NCBI RefSeq assembly: GCF_016881005.1 | Contig: NZ_JACOPV010000003.1 | Span: 399,166 to 463,165, forward strand | Direction of reading: 5' to 3' | DNA length: 64,000 nt | Source: Pseudomonas arcuscaelestis | GTDB taxonomy: Bacteria > Pseudomonadota > Gammaproteobacteria > Pseudomonadales > Pseudomonadaceae | Shown here: positions 28,181-38,282 of the stretch, in pieces | Position numbering within the stretch: position 1 is the first letter of the stretch | How the letters are laid out: every line of letters starts with the position of its first letter | Program-made: the position numbers and the translations under genes | The notes under the pieces: generated by a model | Database searches by the model: none | What the model was told of the DNA's origin: nothing | Seen by the model: the letters and a program-made list of their open reading frames with translations, nothing else

Positions 28181-30862
28181 ATGCACACCGATAAACTGCT
28201 CGTATCGACGAAATTTGCTCCACCGCGCATTGGTACCCAGACAATCGTCCGCGAACGCTTGCTGGAGGATTTGCGCGGCATGTCAGAGTGCCGGGTAGGC
28301 TTGATTACCGGCAGTCCAGGCTTTGGTAAAACTACGCTGCTGGCTCAATGGCGCCAGGTCATGATGCGCTCCGGGGCGGAGGTGGCATGGCTGTCGTTGA
28401 GTGCCGATGATACGCACCTGTCGATATTCTTCGCCTATTTGCGTGGCGCCCTGCAACGCCTGGGCATCGCCCTAGACAGCGGCATGCCGTTCGAGGGCAC
28501 GCGCCAGGAATTGATCGATGAAGTGGTTGCAGCAGTTGTCGAGGGCGCAGCGGCCATCAACAAAGAATTGTTTCTGGTTATCGATGACTTCCAGCATGTA
28601 ACAGACCCACGCGCCCATCAGTTGATGCAGAAGCTCTTGGACCATAGCCCCGAGAACCTGCATTTCGTCATTTCCTCGCGGGTGGGCCCGCCGTTGAGTT
28701 TCAGCCGCCTGCGCTTGAGTGGGCAGTTGGTTGAAATCGACTGCGCCGCCTTGCCGTTCGACCTCAACGAGTCACGAGCCTTTATCGAACAGGGCCTGTC
28801 AGCGTTGAAGCTAAGCCCCGAGGAGTTGCACCAGATTCATGAGCTCACCAGTGGTTGGCCTGCGACGCTGCAGTTGGTGATCATTCTGTTGCGCAGTGAT
28901 CCCGATGCCCGCGACACCTTGCGTGAGATGGGCTGGCGCTCTGATGACTTGCCGAGCTACCTGGCTGAAAACGTGATGGCGCACTTGCCCGTGGAGCTGG
29001 CGAGCTTCATGGAAAGCATCAGCATCTGCCGTCGCTTCAATGCCTCACTCGCCCAGGCAGTAACCGGCAGTGACTCGGCACAGGCAATGTTGAAGCGCCT
29101 TGATGAAGACAATTTGCTGATTTTTCGTGTGGAGGCAGACGACCGGCAGCCCTGGTATCGCTTTCATGCGCTGTTCGCTGATTTTCTCGCCACGCGTCTG
29201 GCGCGACGTGACAGCGCTTCGCAAACCGAACTGCATAGCCGCGCCGCTCACTGGTTTGCCGGACGAAAGCTTTTGGCTGAAGCCGTACGCCACGCGACAC
29301 TGGCCGGCGACCTCGGTTTTGCCGCCGAGGTAATCGAGCGCGCCGCGCCGGCAACCTGGAGCCTGGGACAGCTCAGCCCATTATTGCGTCTGCTCGACCG
29401 ACTGCCCCAGGACATTCTGTTCTCGCGTCCACGGCTGTTCTTCCTCGGCTGCCTGGCCTATGCCCTGACGGCACGCCCGGCCAAGGCTGAGGCCTGGCTC
29501 GAACAGTTTCGCCACAGCGGTGCGGCACATCAGGACGATGTGGCCTACCGTTTGCCGCTGGTGCAGGCGACCATTGAACTGCAGCGTGATCGCACTGAAC
29601 CGATCATTGCCTTGTTGAAGGACTTCCAGGCGCTGCCCGATGACTATTCGGTCACTCGCTACGGCGCACCCGCGCTGCTGGCCATTGCTTATCTGGCCGC
29701 CGGCAGGATGGAGGACGCCTTGCGCTGCCTGGATGACAATCCCATACCCGAATCCGAGCGCGATGCCGAAATGGCCTTGGTGGCTCAAGGGGCGCGCACA
29801 CTGTGTTACTTGCAGGAGGGCCGGATTCTGGAGGCCGAACGCATCGGTTCTACGCAATTGGCGCGTGCGGTTTCTGTTCACGGCCATCGCTCTGCCAGCG
29901 CCTACCTGGGCGCCGCTACCCTGGCCGAGGTGTATCGCGAGCTGGATCGAACCGACGAAGCGCGGGAGATTCTCGCCAATCGCAGCGGACTGTTGCAGTG
30001 GGCGATGCCCGATACCATGCTGCGCGCCACGATCAGCCGTGCACGCCTGGACCTGCTGCAGGATTGCGCGGCGGTCGCCATGGCTTTTCTGCAACGCCAG
30101 GAACGCCACTTTCGCACCATTGGCCAGGAGCGTGCATTGGTGCACTGCCTGGCCGAGCAGGTACGAATCGCCCTGATCGAAAGCAACAAGGCGTTCGCTG
30201 CTGAACAGGTCGCCAAGCTGCAAGCGCTGGCAGCGCGGCATGAAGGTGCGGTGGGTTTCCAGGCCGACATCGTCGCGATCGCAGCGTTGGCCAGCGCGCG
30301 TTTGCTGTTGGCCACCAACTATCCGGACAAAGCCCTGCACGACCTTCAGACCCTGGAACGCTACGCCATTGCCTATCGCCGTGGTCAGTTGCTGGTCATC
30401 GGCCAGCTACTGATGGCGTGCGCAAGGGCGGACTTGCTGCAGCCTGAGCAAGCACAGGCGCATTTGCGCGCGGCCCTGTCCCAGGGGCGTCAGTTGGGCA
30501 TGGTGCGTACTTTCCTCGATGAAGGTGAGGTACGGCGCAAAATGCTCAGCGCGTTGGCGGGCACCCCCCTGGACAGTGAAGATGATAGCTACCTGACGAT
30601 GCTGTTGGAGCGCTTTGGCCAAGGTGGCGCCGGGCGCAGCAGTGACGCCTGTGCCACCGGCGCGCCGTCGATGCTGACGCCGCGAGAGTTGGCCATCCTT
30701 GAGTTGATCAGCCAGGCGATGGCCAACAAGCGCGTGGCGCTGACGTTGAACATTTCACTGGAAACGGTGAAATGGAACCTGAAAAACATCTACGCCAAGC
30801 TGGGCGTCTCCAGCCGCTACGACGCGGTGTCGTGGGCGCGCAAGCACGGCTTGATCGAGTAA
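28181..30862 (+). CDS. MalT-type LuxR family ATP-dependent regulator 3
   Basis: 893 residues from the ATG at 28181, where the conserved opening DKLLVSTKFAPP begins; the longer frame from 28097 looks non-coding. Walker A is GSPGFGKTT (about 44-52) and Walker B LFLVIDDFQHV. A helical TPR-like region follows. The C-terminal LuxR HTH reads ANKRVALTLNISLETVKWNL. It is a third STAND activator within 26 kb, sitting between acyl-CoA dehydrogenases 2 and 3, both likely targets. The ribosome-binding site is weak (GGAG 13 nt upstream). The inducer is unknown; by analogy it is a pathway substrate or CoA ester. Confidence 0.85.
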   Translation: MHTDKLLVSTKFAPPRIGTQTIVRERLLEDLRGMSECRVGLITGSPGFGKTTLLAQWRQVMMRSGAEVAWLSLSADDTHLSIFFAYLRGALQRLGIALDSGMPFEGTRQELIDEVVAAVVEGAAAINKELFLVIDDFQHVTDPRAHQLMQKLLDHSPENLHFVISSRVGPPLSFSRLRLSGQLVEIDCAALPFDLNESRAFIEQGLSALKLSPEELHQIHELTSGWPATLQLVIILLRSDPDARDTLREMGWRSDDLPSYLAENVMAHLPVELASFMESISICRRFNASLAQAVTGSDSAQAMLKRLDEDNLLIFRVEADDRQPWYRFHALFADFLATRLARRDSASQTELHSRAAHWFAGRKLLAEAVRHATLAGDLGFAAEVIERAAPATWSLGQLSPLLRLLDRLPQDILFSRPRLFFLGCLAYALTARPAKAEAWLEQFRHSGAAHQDDVAYRLPLVQATIELQRDRTEPIIALLKDFQALPDDYSVTRYGAPALLAIAYLAAGRMEDALRCLDDNPIPESERDAEMALVAQGARTLCYLQEGRILEAERIGSTQLARAVSVHGHRSASAYLGAATLAEVYRELDRTDEAREILANRSGLLQWAMPDTMLRATISRARLDLLQDCAAVAMAFLQRQERHFRTIGQERALVHCLAEQVRIALIESNKAFAAEQVAKLQALAARHEGAVGFQADIVAIAALASARLLLATNYPDKALHDLQTLERYAIAYRRGQLLVIGQLLMACARADLLQPEQAQAHLRAALSQGRQLGMVRTFLDEGEVRRKMLSALAGTPLDSEDDSYLTMLLERFGQGGAGRSSDACATGAPSMLTPRELAILELISQAMANKRVALTLNISLETVKWNLKNIYAKLGVSSRYDAVSWARKHGLIE

Positions 30863-30884
30863 GCGACAAACCACCAGGGCAGGC

Positions 30885-30917
30885 GCGTTGCGAACGTTGC
30901 GTGGACGCCCGCAACGC
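30885..30917 (+). terminator. Hairpin after regulator 3
   Basis: GCGTTGCG (30885-30892) / CGCAACGC (30910-30917), a perfect 8-bp stem with a 17-nt loop, extended by outer pairs. It starts 22 bp past the stop. No U tract. Confidence 0.5.
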
Positions 30918-31022
30918 AGCCTGGCCTGATGTTTTGCCGGCCTATCCTAGGCGCCCAGGCCACTCGCCGACCAACCCCGGTCGGGGGGGGGCATGCCAGG
31001 TCATTTCAACAACGACTCAAAT

Positions 31023-31044
31023 CCCCCCCGCTGTGAGGGGGCGG
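31023..31044 (+). promoter_or_regulatory. GC hairpin with AGGGGGCGG upstream of acyl-CoA dehydrogenase 3
   Basis: CCCCC / GGGGG hairpin with loop CGCTGTGA and the same AGGGGGCGG core as at 27962-27970. It is about 80 bp before the start at 31125, so a terminator role is unlikely and an operator is more plausible. Confidence 0.4.
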
Positions 31045-31124
31045 CTGCTTGTTGGCTCCTCCTATGATCGATTCAGAGCTGCTTGAAAAGGTGGCAGAAC
31101 GATGACTTGAGGAGAGAGCCTTTA

Positions 31125-32270
<1,146 letters not shown>

Positions 32271-32293
32271 TCCGTGCCGCAGAGGAATAAGCA

Positions 32294-33442
32294 ATGGAAT
32301 ACCTGATCCCCCGAACCCTGTTCAGTTCCGAGCACGAAGCGTTCCGTCGCGCCGCACGCCGCTTCATGGAGGAAGAAGTCGCACCTTTCCATGCGCAGTG
32401 GGAGAAAGACAAGTGTGTCCCCCGTGGCGTCTGGCGCAAGGCAGGCGAGTTGGGCATGTTGTTGCCCTCAATGCCCGAAGAATACGGTGGCCCGGGCGCT
32501 GACCGCCTGTTCGATATGGTCTTCTCCGAAGAGTTCATGCGTATCGGTGCTACCGGCCTGATCGGCTTTGGTGTGCATGGCCTGGTGGCGTTCTACATCC
32601 TCAACTACGGCACCGAGGCGCAAAAGCAGGCCTGGCTGCCGAAGATGGTGTCCGGCGAAGCGGTCGGCGCAATAGCCATGACCGAACCCAATACCGGTTC
32701 GGACCTGCAAGCGGTACGTACTCGCGCCGTGCTCGACGGCGACCACTTTGTTCTCAATGGTTCGAAAACCTTCATTTCCAACGGTGCGTCCTGTGACCTT
32801 GCGGTAGTGGTGTGCAAGACCGGCAACAGCGGCAGCGCCAAGGACATCTCGCTGATCATTGTCGAGAAAGAGCGCGAAGGCTTCAGCCGCTCGCAACCGC
32901 TGGAAAAAATCGGCCTGCATGCGCAGGACACCAGCATGTTGTTCTTCGATGACTGCCGGGTGCCGGTAGAAAACGTGCTCGGCGGCGAGCAAGGGCAGGG
33001 CTTCTACCAGCTAATGCACGACCTGGCATGGGAGCGAATCATCGGCGCCGTGGGTTTTCAGGCCCAGGCTGAAGCCGCGCTTGAACACACCTTGGAGTAC
33101 ACCCGCACCCGCATGGTGTTCGGCAAGCCGGTGCTCGATTTCCAGAACTCGCGATTCACCCTGGCCCAGCTCAAGACCGAAATACAGATTGGTCGTTCCT
33201 GGGTCGACAGCTGCATGGCGCTATTGCTGCGCGGTGAACTCAGTGCCGAGACCGCGGCGGTGGCCAAGTACTGGACCGCCGAACTCAGTAGCCGAGTGGT
33301 CGATGCCTGCCTGCAACTGCATGGTGGCAACGGCTACATGACCGAATACCCGATTGCCAGGTTGTACCTGGATACCCGCGGCAACCGTATCTGGGGCGGT
33401 ACCAACGAAATCATGAAGGAAATCATCGCTCGTACTTTGTGA
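32294..33442 (+). CDS. Acyl-CoA dehydrogenase 4 (IVD/LCAD type)
   Basis: 382 residues. AMTEPNTGSDLQAVRTRAV, QLHGGNGYMTEYP and WGGTNEIMKEI are intact, with a Glu in DLAWERII at the isovaleryl-type position. More distant from numbers 2 and 3 than they are from each other (PSMPEEYGGPGAD in place of NATTP-AYGGLGLD). AGAGGAAT precedes the ATG. It lies between dehydrogenase 3 and the multifunctional hydratase/dehydrogenase, so it probably works on the same chain. Confidence 0.88.
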   Translation: MEYLIPRTLFSSEHEAFRRAARRFMEEEVAPFHAQWEKDKCVPRGVWRKAGELGMLLPSMPEEYGGPGADRLFDMVFSEEFMRIGATGLIGFGVHGLVAFYILNYGTEAQKQAWLPKMVSGEAVGAIAMTEPNTGSDLQAVRTRAVLDGDHFVLNGSKTFISNGASCDLAVVVCKTGNSGSAKDISLIIVEKEREGFSRSQPLEKIGLHAQDTSMLFFDDCRVPVENVLGGEQGQGFYQLMHDLAWERIIGAVGFQAQAEAALEHTLEYTRTRMVFGKPVLDFQNSRFTLAQLKTEIQIGRSWVDSCMALLLRGELSAETAAVAKYWTAELSSRVVDACLQLHGGNGYMTEYPIARLYLDTRGNRIWGGTNEIMKEIIARTL

Positions 33443-33467
33443 GCGAAATAACAATAGGAGTGCACAC

Positions 33468-35285
33468 GTGTCTGAAGAAATTCGTTTCGACGGTAAAGTC
33501 GCCATCGTCACTGGCGCCGGTAATGGCCTGGGCCGCGCCCACGCATTGCTGTTGGGTGCCCGTGGCGCCAAAGTGGTGGTCAACGATCTCGGCGTCAGCA
33601 CCGATGGCCGCGGAAGCTCAAGCGCTGCCGCCGACGCGGTGGTCGCCGAAATTCGCGCCCTGGGTGGCGAGGCGGTCGCCGATCACCATTCAGTCACCGA
33701 AGGCGAGAAGATTGTCGCGACCGCACTGCAGGCGTTCGGTACCGTCGACATCCTGATCAACAACGCGGGCATTCTGCGTGATACCTCGTTCCACAAGATG
33801 ACCGAAGAGCAGTGGGACCTGATTCAGGACGTCCACGTCAAGGGCGCTTTCCGCCTGACCCACGCGGTATGGCCGATCATGCGCGACAAGGGCTATGGCC
33901 GCATTGTCATGACCGCCTCGGGTGCCGGGATCTTCGGCAACTTCGGTCAGTGCAATTACTCCACTGCCAAGTCCGGCCTGATCGGTTTCGCCAATTCGCT
34001 GGCCATTGAAGGCGCAAGCAAGAACATTCGTGTCAACACCATCGCGCCAATCGCTGCCTCACGCATGGTTATCGCCAGCGGGCTGTTTCCTGAAGAGTTG
34101 CACGACAAGCTGAAAGTGGAAGATGTTGCGCCGCTGGTTGGCTGGTTGTGCAGCGAACAATGCCCGGACACCGGTGGCTTGTTCGAAGTGGGTGGCGGCT
34201 TCCACGCCAAATACCGCTGGGAGCGGTCCCACGGGCGCTTCCTGCACACCAACACCTTGAGCCCGGAGCTGGTACGCGACAACTGGGAGCGCATCACCCG
34301 TTTTGACGAGCACAGCGTTCATCACGCCAATGGCACAGAAGGCTTCAAAGAGCTTTTCGCCCGGATGGAATCGCCGGCCAAGGGTGGCAACGCCTTCGTC
34401 GACATGGAAGTGGCGGCCAATGCAGTCTCGTACCTGGAAACCGAGTACGACCAGAATGACGCCGCGCTCTACGCACTTGCCGTCGGCGCCGCCAAGGACC
34501 CACTGGACCGCACCGAGCTGCTCTATGTCAACGAGTTCGTGGGTGATGAGTTCCGCGTGTTGCCGACGATGGCCGTGTTGCCGGCCACCGAAGTGTTCCT
34601 GCGGGCTGCCAAATCCGGCGAGCCGCAGATCGAAGGCTTGAACTTGCCGTTCGCCAAGGGCTTGCACGGTGAGCAATACACCGTGATGTATCGCCCACTG
34701 CCGCCCAAAGCCAAGCTCAAGCACACCATGCGCCTGAAAGCTGCCATCGACAAAGGCAAGAGCTCGGTCAGCGTCCTGGCCATTGAAACCACCGATGAGC
34801 ATGGCACGCCGCTGTTCTACAACGAGGTGACCGGCTTCTATCCAGGTGTTCCGGGCGCCGGGCTTGAGCGTGTGGCCAGCGAAGAAATCAACGTTGCGCC
34901 GATGCGCGCTCCGGATGCCGTGCTGGCCGACACCACTGATGTCAATCAGGCACTGCTGTATCGCCTGTGCGGTGACTGGAACCCGATGCACGTGGACCCG
35001 GACTATGCCGCCAAGGCAGGTTACGAGAAACCGTTCCTGCATGGCCTGTGCACCTTCGGTTACCTGGGCCGCCATGTGATCAAGGCGTTCTGCGACAACG
35101 ACTCGCGCCTGTTCAAGAGCGTGAGGGCGCGTTTCGCTTCGATCGTGATGCCGGGCGACACCTTGGAAACCCGTATGTGGCGTGAGTCTGCCACGCGCAT
35201 CATTGTTGAGATGCGTGCCGTGGAGCGTGACGTCATCGTGCTGAAAAATGGTGCGGTCGAATTGTTCGAGTCCGTACCGGCCTGA
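33468..35285 (+). CDS. MFE-2-like fusion: 3-hydroxyacyl-CoA dehydrogenase plus MaoC hydratase
   Basis: 605 residues starting at GTG 33468 (TAGGAG site, with AATAACAA just before). The N-terminal SDR has VTGAGNGLGRA, NNAG and the triad Ser151, Tyr164, Lys168. The middle region is a MaoC-like N-terminal half, and the C-terminal hydratase-2 domain carries GDWNPMHVDP (502-511). This is the layout of peroxisomal multifunctional enzyme type 2, without the SCP2 domain. It would hydrate enoyl-CoA to the R-alcohol and oxidise it, bridging the dehydrogenases before it and the thiolase step. It is well suited to branched or sterol side chains. Confidence 0.85.
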   Translation: MSEEIRFDGKVAIVTGAGNGLGRAHALLLGARGAKVVVNDLGVSTDGRGSSSAAADAVVAEIRALGGEAVADHHSVTEGEKIVATALQAFGTVDILINNAGILRDTSFHKMTEEQWDLIQDVHVKGAFRLTHAVWPIMRDKGYGRIVMTASGAGIFGNFGQCNYSTAKSGLIGFANSLAIEGASKNIRVNTIAPIAASRMVIASGLFPEELHDKLKVEDVAPLVGWLCSEQCPDTGGLFEVGGGFHAKYRWERSHGRFLHTNTLSPELVRDNWERITRFDEHSVHHANGTEGFKELFARMESPAKGGNAFVDMEVAANAVSYLETEYDQNDAALYALAVGAAKDPLDRTELLYVNEFVGDEFRVLPTMAVLPATEVFLRAAKSGEPQIEGLNLPFAKGLHGEQYTVMYRPLPPKAKLKHTMRLKAAIDKGKSSVSVLAIETTDEHGTPLFYNEVTGFYPGVPGAGLERVASEEINVAPMRAPDAVLADTTDVNQALLYRLCGDWNPMHVDPDYAAKAGYEKPFLHGLCTFGYLGRHVIKAFCDNDSRLFKSVRARFASIVMPGDTLETRMWRESATRIIVEMRAVERDVIVLKNGAVELFESVPA

Positions 35286-35296
35286 TTCATGGCCAT

Positions 35297-35325
35297 CTGC
35301 CGCTAGCCGGGTCGGGTAGCGGCAG
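35297..35325 (+). terminator. Hairpin after the MFE-2-like gene
   Basis: Perfect 9-bp stem CTGCCGCTA (35297-35305) / TAGCGGCAG (35317-35325) followed by CTTTGT. It starts 11 bp past the stop and 50 bp before the next gene. A terminator or attenuator. Confidence 0.6.
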
Positions 35326-35347
35326 CTTTGTATTCCAGGAGAGCACA

Positions 35348-36442
35348 ATGCAACGTTGCGTCAATGTGATTGGCGTAGGTATGTCCGCCTTCAGTTCGGC
35401 CGTATTGAGCCCGGATCCAACGGCCTTGATCGGTCGTACGGTACAGCAGGCGCTTGTCGATGCCGGCCTGGGCGCCAGCAGCATAGGCTCGGTGTATGCC
35501 GCCTCGGATGTGCCCCAGGACGCAGCCCTGCATCTAGCGCTCGAACGGGGCGGGATGGGCGGCGTGCCAAGGCGCTACGTTGGGCAGGGATGCGATTTGT
35601 TTTATCAAGCCTGCCAGGCCATTGTCCAAGGGCAGGCAGACAGTATTCTGCTGGTCGGCATTCAACGCTCACCGGCAAATCTCCCGGACCTGAGTGTGGC
35701 GCTTGCACACCTGGGCGCTACGGCCCGGGATTACATGGCCCGTTACCAGACACGGCGTGAAACCTTCGCGATGATTGCGGTCAAGGCGCGCCAGCATGGC
35801 GCACTCAATTCATTGGCCCCCTTCAACCGCGCGTTGAGCCTGGAACAGGTGCTCGACGCCAGCCTGCTCGCCGAACCCCTGACCCTGCCTCAGTTCGCCT
35901 GGCCCAGCGCGGGTGTTGCGGCGCTGCTGCTGTGCTCCAGCGACTTTGCCAAGCACCATGGCCACGGGCCGCACGTTCAGGTGCTGGCCCAGGCCTGTGT
36001 TTCACCCACACAAGTGGTCGCCAAACTCGGCGCTACGTTCGCTGGCGTCGGCTACGACATCAATGTGGCCTCGGCCCGTGAGTTGTACGAACAGGCGGGC
36101 AGGGGGCCACAGGAAGTAGAGCTGTGCGAGCTGCAAGACACCAGCACCCTCCATGAACTGCTGCTTTACGAGGCATTGGGCTTCTGTCCCGAGGGCGGCG
36201 CCGAGAAAATGGTCGAGGAAGGTGACAACACCTATGGTGGCAATCTGGTGGTAAATCCCAGCGGAGGCCTTTTGTCACTGGGCCAAGCGGGCGCGGCCAG
36301 CGCTCTGGCACAATGCCTGGAACTGACGAGCCAACTGCGCGGCAGTGCCGGTCGGCGCCAGGTGGCCAATGCACGCATTGCCCTGCAACAGCAGGCGAGC
36401 GCCGACGGTACGGTGATTACGACGCTTTATCAGCGCAGTTGA
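35348..36442 (+). CDS. SCP2-type thiolase homologue lacking most catalytic residues
   Basis: 364 residues, collinear with the intact thiolase at 11258 and sharing EGDNTYGG-VVNPSGGLLS, yet degenerate at the active site. Cys82 is retained (GQGCDLF). The His of HDCF is Gln263 (LQDTST), the His of GHPLGATG is Gln313 (LGQAGAAS), and the second Cys is Val356. A functional thiolase needs these residues, so it is probably non-catalytic or does different chemistry. The frame is fully open with CAGGAG before the ATG, so it looks maintained and not decaying. It could be a structural partner of another thiolase. Confidence 0.78.
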   Translation: MQRCVNVIGVGMSAFSSAVLSPDPTALIGRTVQQALVDAGLGASSIGSVYAASDVPQDAALHLALERGGMGGVPRRYVGQGCDLFYQACQAIVQGQADSILLVGIQRSPANLPDLSVALAHLGATARDYMARYQTRRETFAMIAVKARQHGALNSLAPFNRALSLEQVLDASLLAEPLTLPQFAWPSAGVAALLLCSSDFAKHHGHGPHVQVLAQACVSPTQVVAKLGATFAGVGYDINVASARELYEQAGRGPQEVELCELQDTSTLHELLLYEALGFCPEGGAEKMVEEGDNTYGGNLVVNPSGGLLSLGQAGAASALAQCLELTSQLRGSAGRRQVANARIALQQQASADGTVITTLYQRS

Positions 36443-36527
36443 TCCAAGGTGCCAACGCGCACCGGTACATCGTGAACCAGAATAATTTCAATAGGTGGAA
36501 CACCACCGTTCAGCTCCAGGATCTGCC

Positions 36528-38225
36528 ATGAACAACAACAAGAATCAGACAACGCTGTTGCATCGCTTCCTCGACTGGGAGCGCAGTACTCCAGATTCGA
36601 TCTACCTGACCCAGCCCATGCCCGATGGCAGCGTGCAGGACTACAGCTGGCGTGAGGTCGGTGATCAGGCCCGACGTATGGCCGCGCACCTGCATTCGCT
36701 TGAGCTACCGGAAAAGTCGTCGATTGGTTTGTTTGCCAAGAACACCGCGCACTGGATTGTTGCCGACCTGGCGATCTGGATGGCCGGGCACGTGAGTGTG
36801 CCGTTGTACACCACAGCCAACGCCGATACTGTGCGCTACGTGCTGGAACACGCCGAAGTGCGCCTGTTATTCGTCGGCCGCCTGGAAGGCGAAGCGGCAG
36901 GCTGGAGTGCAGTAAGCGCTTCGATTCCTGCCGACCTGCCGCTGATAGACCTGCCGATGTCCAGTTGCGGTAAAGGCCGCTCCTGGGAACAGATCATCGC
37001 CAGCACCGAACCCTTGCAGAGTGTACATCTGCCCGCACCTGAGGAACTGGCAACCATCATCTACACCTCGGGCAGTACCGGTGACCCCAAGGGTGTGATG
37101 CACAGCTTCCGCAGCATGTATACCGCGCCGGCAGTGACCGGCTGCATGTACGCCAATGGCAACGGCACCAGCAACAACGACCGCTTGTTGTCTTACCTGC
37201 CGCTGGCCCATACCGCAGAGCGGGCAGTGGTCGAGGCAGTTTCGCTGTTCAGTGGCTGCCGGGTGTTCTTCAGCCTGGGTCTGGAAACCTTTGCGCAAGA
37301 CCTGCGGCGTGCCCGCCCGACCATCTTTCTGTCGATGCCTCGGCTGTGGGGCAAGTTCTATCAGGGCATCAACGATAAGATCGATCCGGCTGTTCAGGCT
37401 GCGGCGTTTGCCGATCCGGTTGCAGGCAAGTTGATGAAGGAGAACATTCTCGCGGCACTGGGGCTCGATCATGTGCACACCGGTTTGTCCGGTTCGGCGC
37501 CTTTACCGGTGACGGTGATGGAGTGGTATCGCCAGTTGGGCCTTGAATTGCTGGAGGGCTACGGCATGTCGGAGAACTTCGGCACTTCACATTTCAGTTT
37601 GCCGGGGCAAGTTCGGGTCGGCTATGTCGGCGCGGCGATTCCGGGTGTTGAAAGCCGTATCGGTGCCGACAACGAGATCCTGGTGAAGAGCCCGGCACAG
37701 ATGCTTGGTTACTACAAACTGCCGGAACTGACCGCACAGAGCTATACCGAAGATGGCCTGTTCCGCACCGGCGACCGCGGCGAGATGGACGAGCAGGGGC
37801 GACTGCGCATCACCGGCCGGGTAAAGGAACTGTTCAAGACGGCCAAGGGCAAATACGTGGCCCCGGTTCCGATAGAAGCCAAGCTGGGCAACCATCCACG
37901 GGTCGAAGCCTCTTGTGTGACTGGCGTCGGCCTGGCGCAGCCGCTGGCGTTGCTCAATGTCTCAGCCGAAACCCGCGCAGCCCTGGCCACTGCCGAGGGC
38001 CGCGACAAGGTGCTGACGGAGCTTGAGATGTTCCTCGCCGAGATCAACAGCCAGTTCGAGCCACATGAGCAACTGGCGTGCCTGGTGGTGGTCGATGAGC
38101 CGTGGTCGATCGCCAATGCGCTACTGACCCCGACCCTGAAGATTCGTCGCAGCCAGATCGAGGATCGTTATCACCACCAGTTCGAGCACTGGGGTAACAG
38201 CCGTGGCAAGGTAATGTTCGAGTAA
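36528..38225 (+). CDS. Long-chain-type acyl-CoA synthetase (AMP-binding)
   Basis: 565 residues from the ATG at 36528; the first codons after Met are an Asn/Lys run whose DNA (36531-36544) is a perfect extended AANAANAA motif. Adenylation motifs are IIYTSGSTGDPKGVM, EGYGMSENFG, FRTGDRGEMDEQGRL and TGRVKELFKTAKGKYV, as in FAA1-type long-chain ligases. It is the second acid-activating enzyme of the island, distinct from the one at 9658, so two different acids or two stages may be activated. It ends the plus-strand run and converges on the MFS gene. Confidence 0.85.
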   Translation: MNNNKNQTTLLHRFLDWERSTPDSIYLTQPMPDGSVQDYSWREVGDQARRMAAHLHSLELPEKSSIGLFAKNTAHWIVADLAIWMAGHVSVPLYTTANADTVRYVLEHAEVRLLFVGRLEGEAAGWSAVSASIPADLPLIDLPMSSCGKGRSWEQIIASTEPLQSVHLPAPEELATIIYTSGSTGDPKGVMHSFRSMYTAPAVTGCMYANGNGTSNNDRLLSYLPLAHTAERAVVEAVSLFSGCRVFFSLGLETFAQDLRRARPTIFLSMPRLWGKFYQGINDKIDPAVQAAAFADPVAGKLMKENILAALGLDHVHTGLSGSAPLPVTVMEWYRQLGLELLEGYGMSENFGTSHFSLPGQVRVGYVGAAIPGVESRIGADNEILVKSPAQMLGYYKLPELTAQSYTEDGLFRTGDRGEMDEQGRLRITGRVKELFKTAKGKYVAPVPIEAKLGNHPRVEASCVTGVGLAQPLALLNVSAETRAALATAEGRDKVLTELEMFLAEINSQFEPHEQLACLVVVDEPWSIANALLTPTLKIRRSQIEDRYHHQFEHWGNSRGKVMFE

Positions 38226-38246
38226 GGTTCAACCTGGTGAACAAAC

Positions 38247-38270
38247 AGGCCGGTCTACGATGACCGGCCT
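38247..38270. terminator. Bidirectional terminator
   Basis: Perfect 9-bp stem AGGCCGGTC / GACCGGCCT with loop TACGAT, followed by TTGC. It lies between convergent genes ending at 38225 and 38283. Confidence 0.75.
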
Positions 38271-38282
38271 TTGCACTCACCC

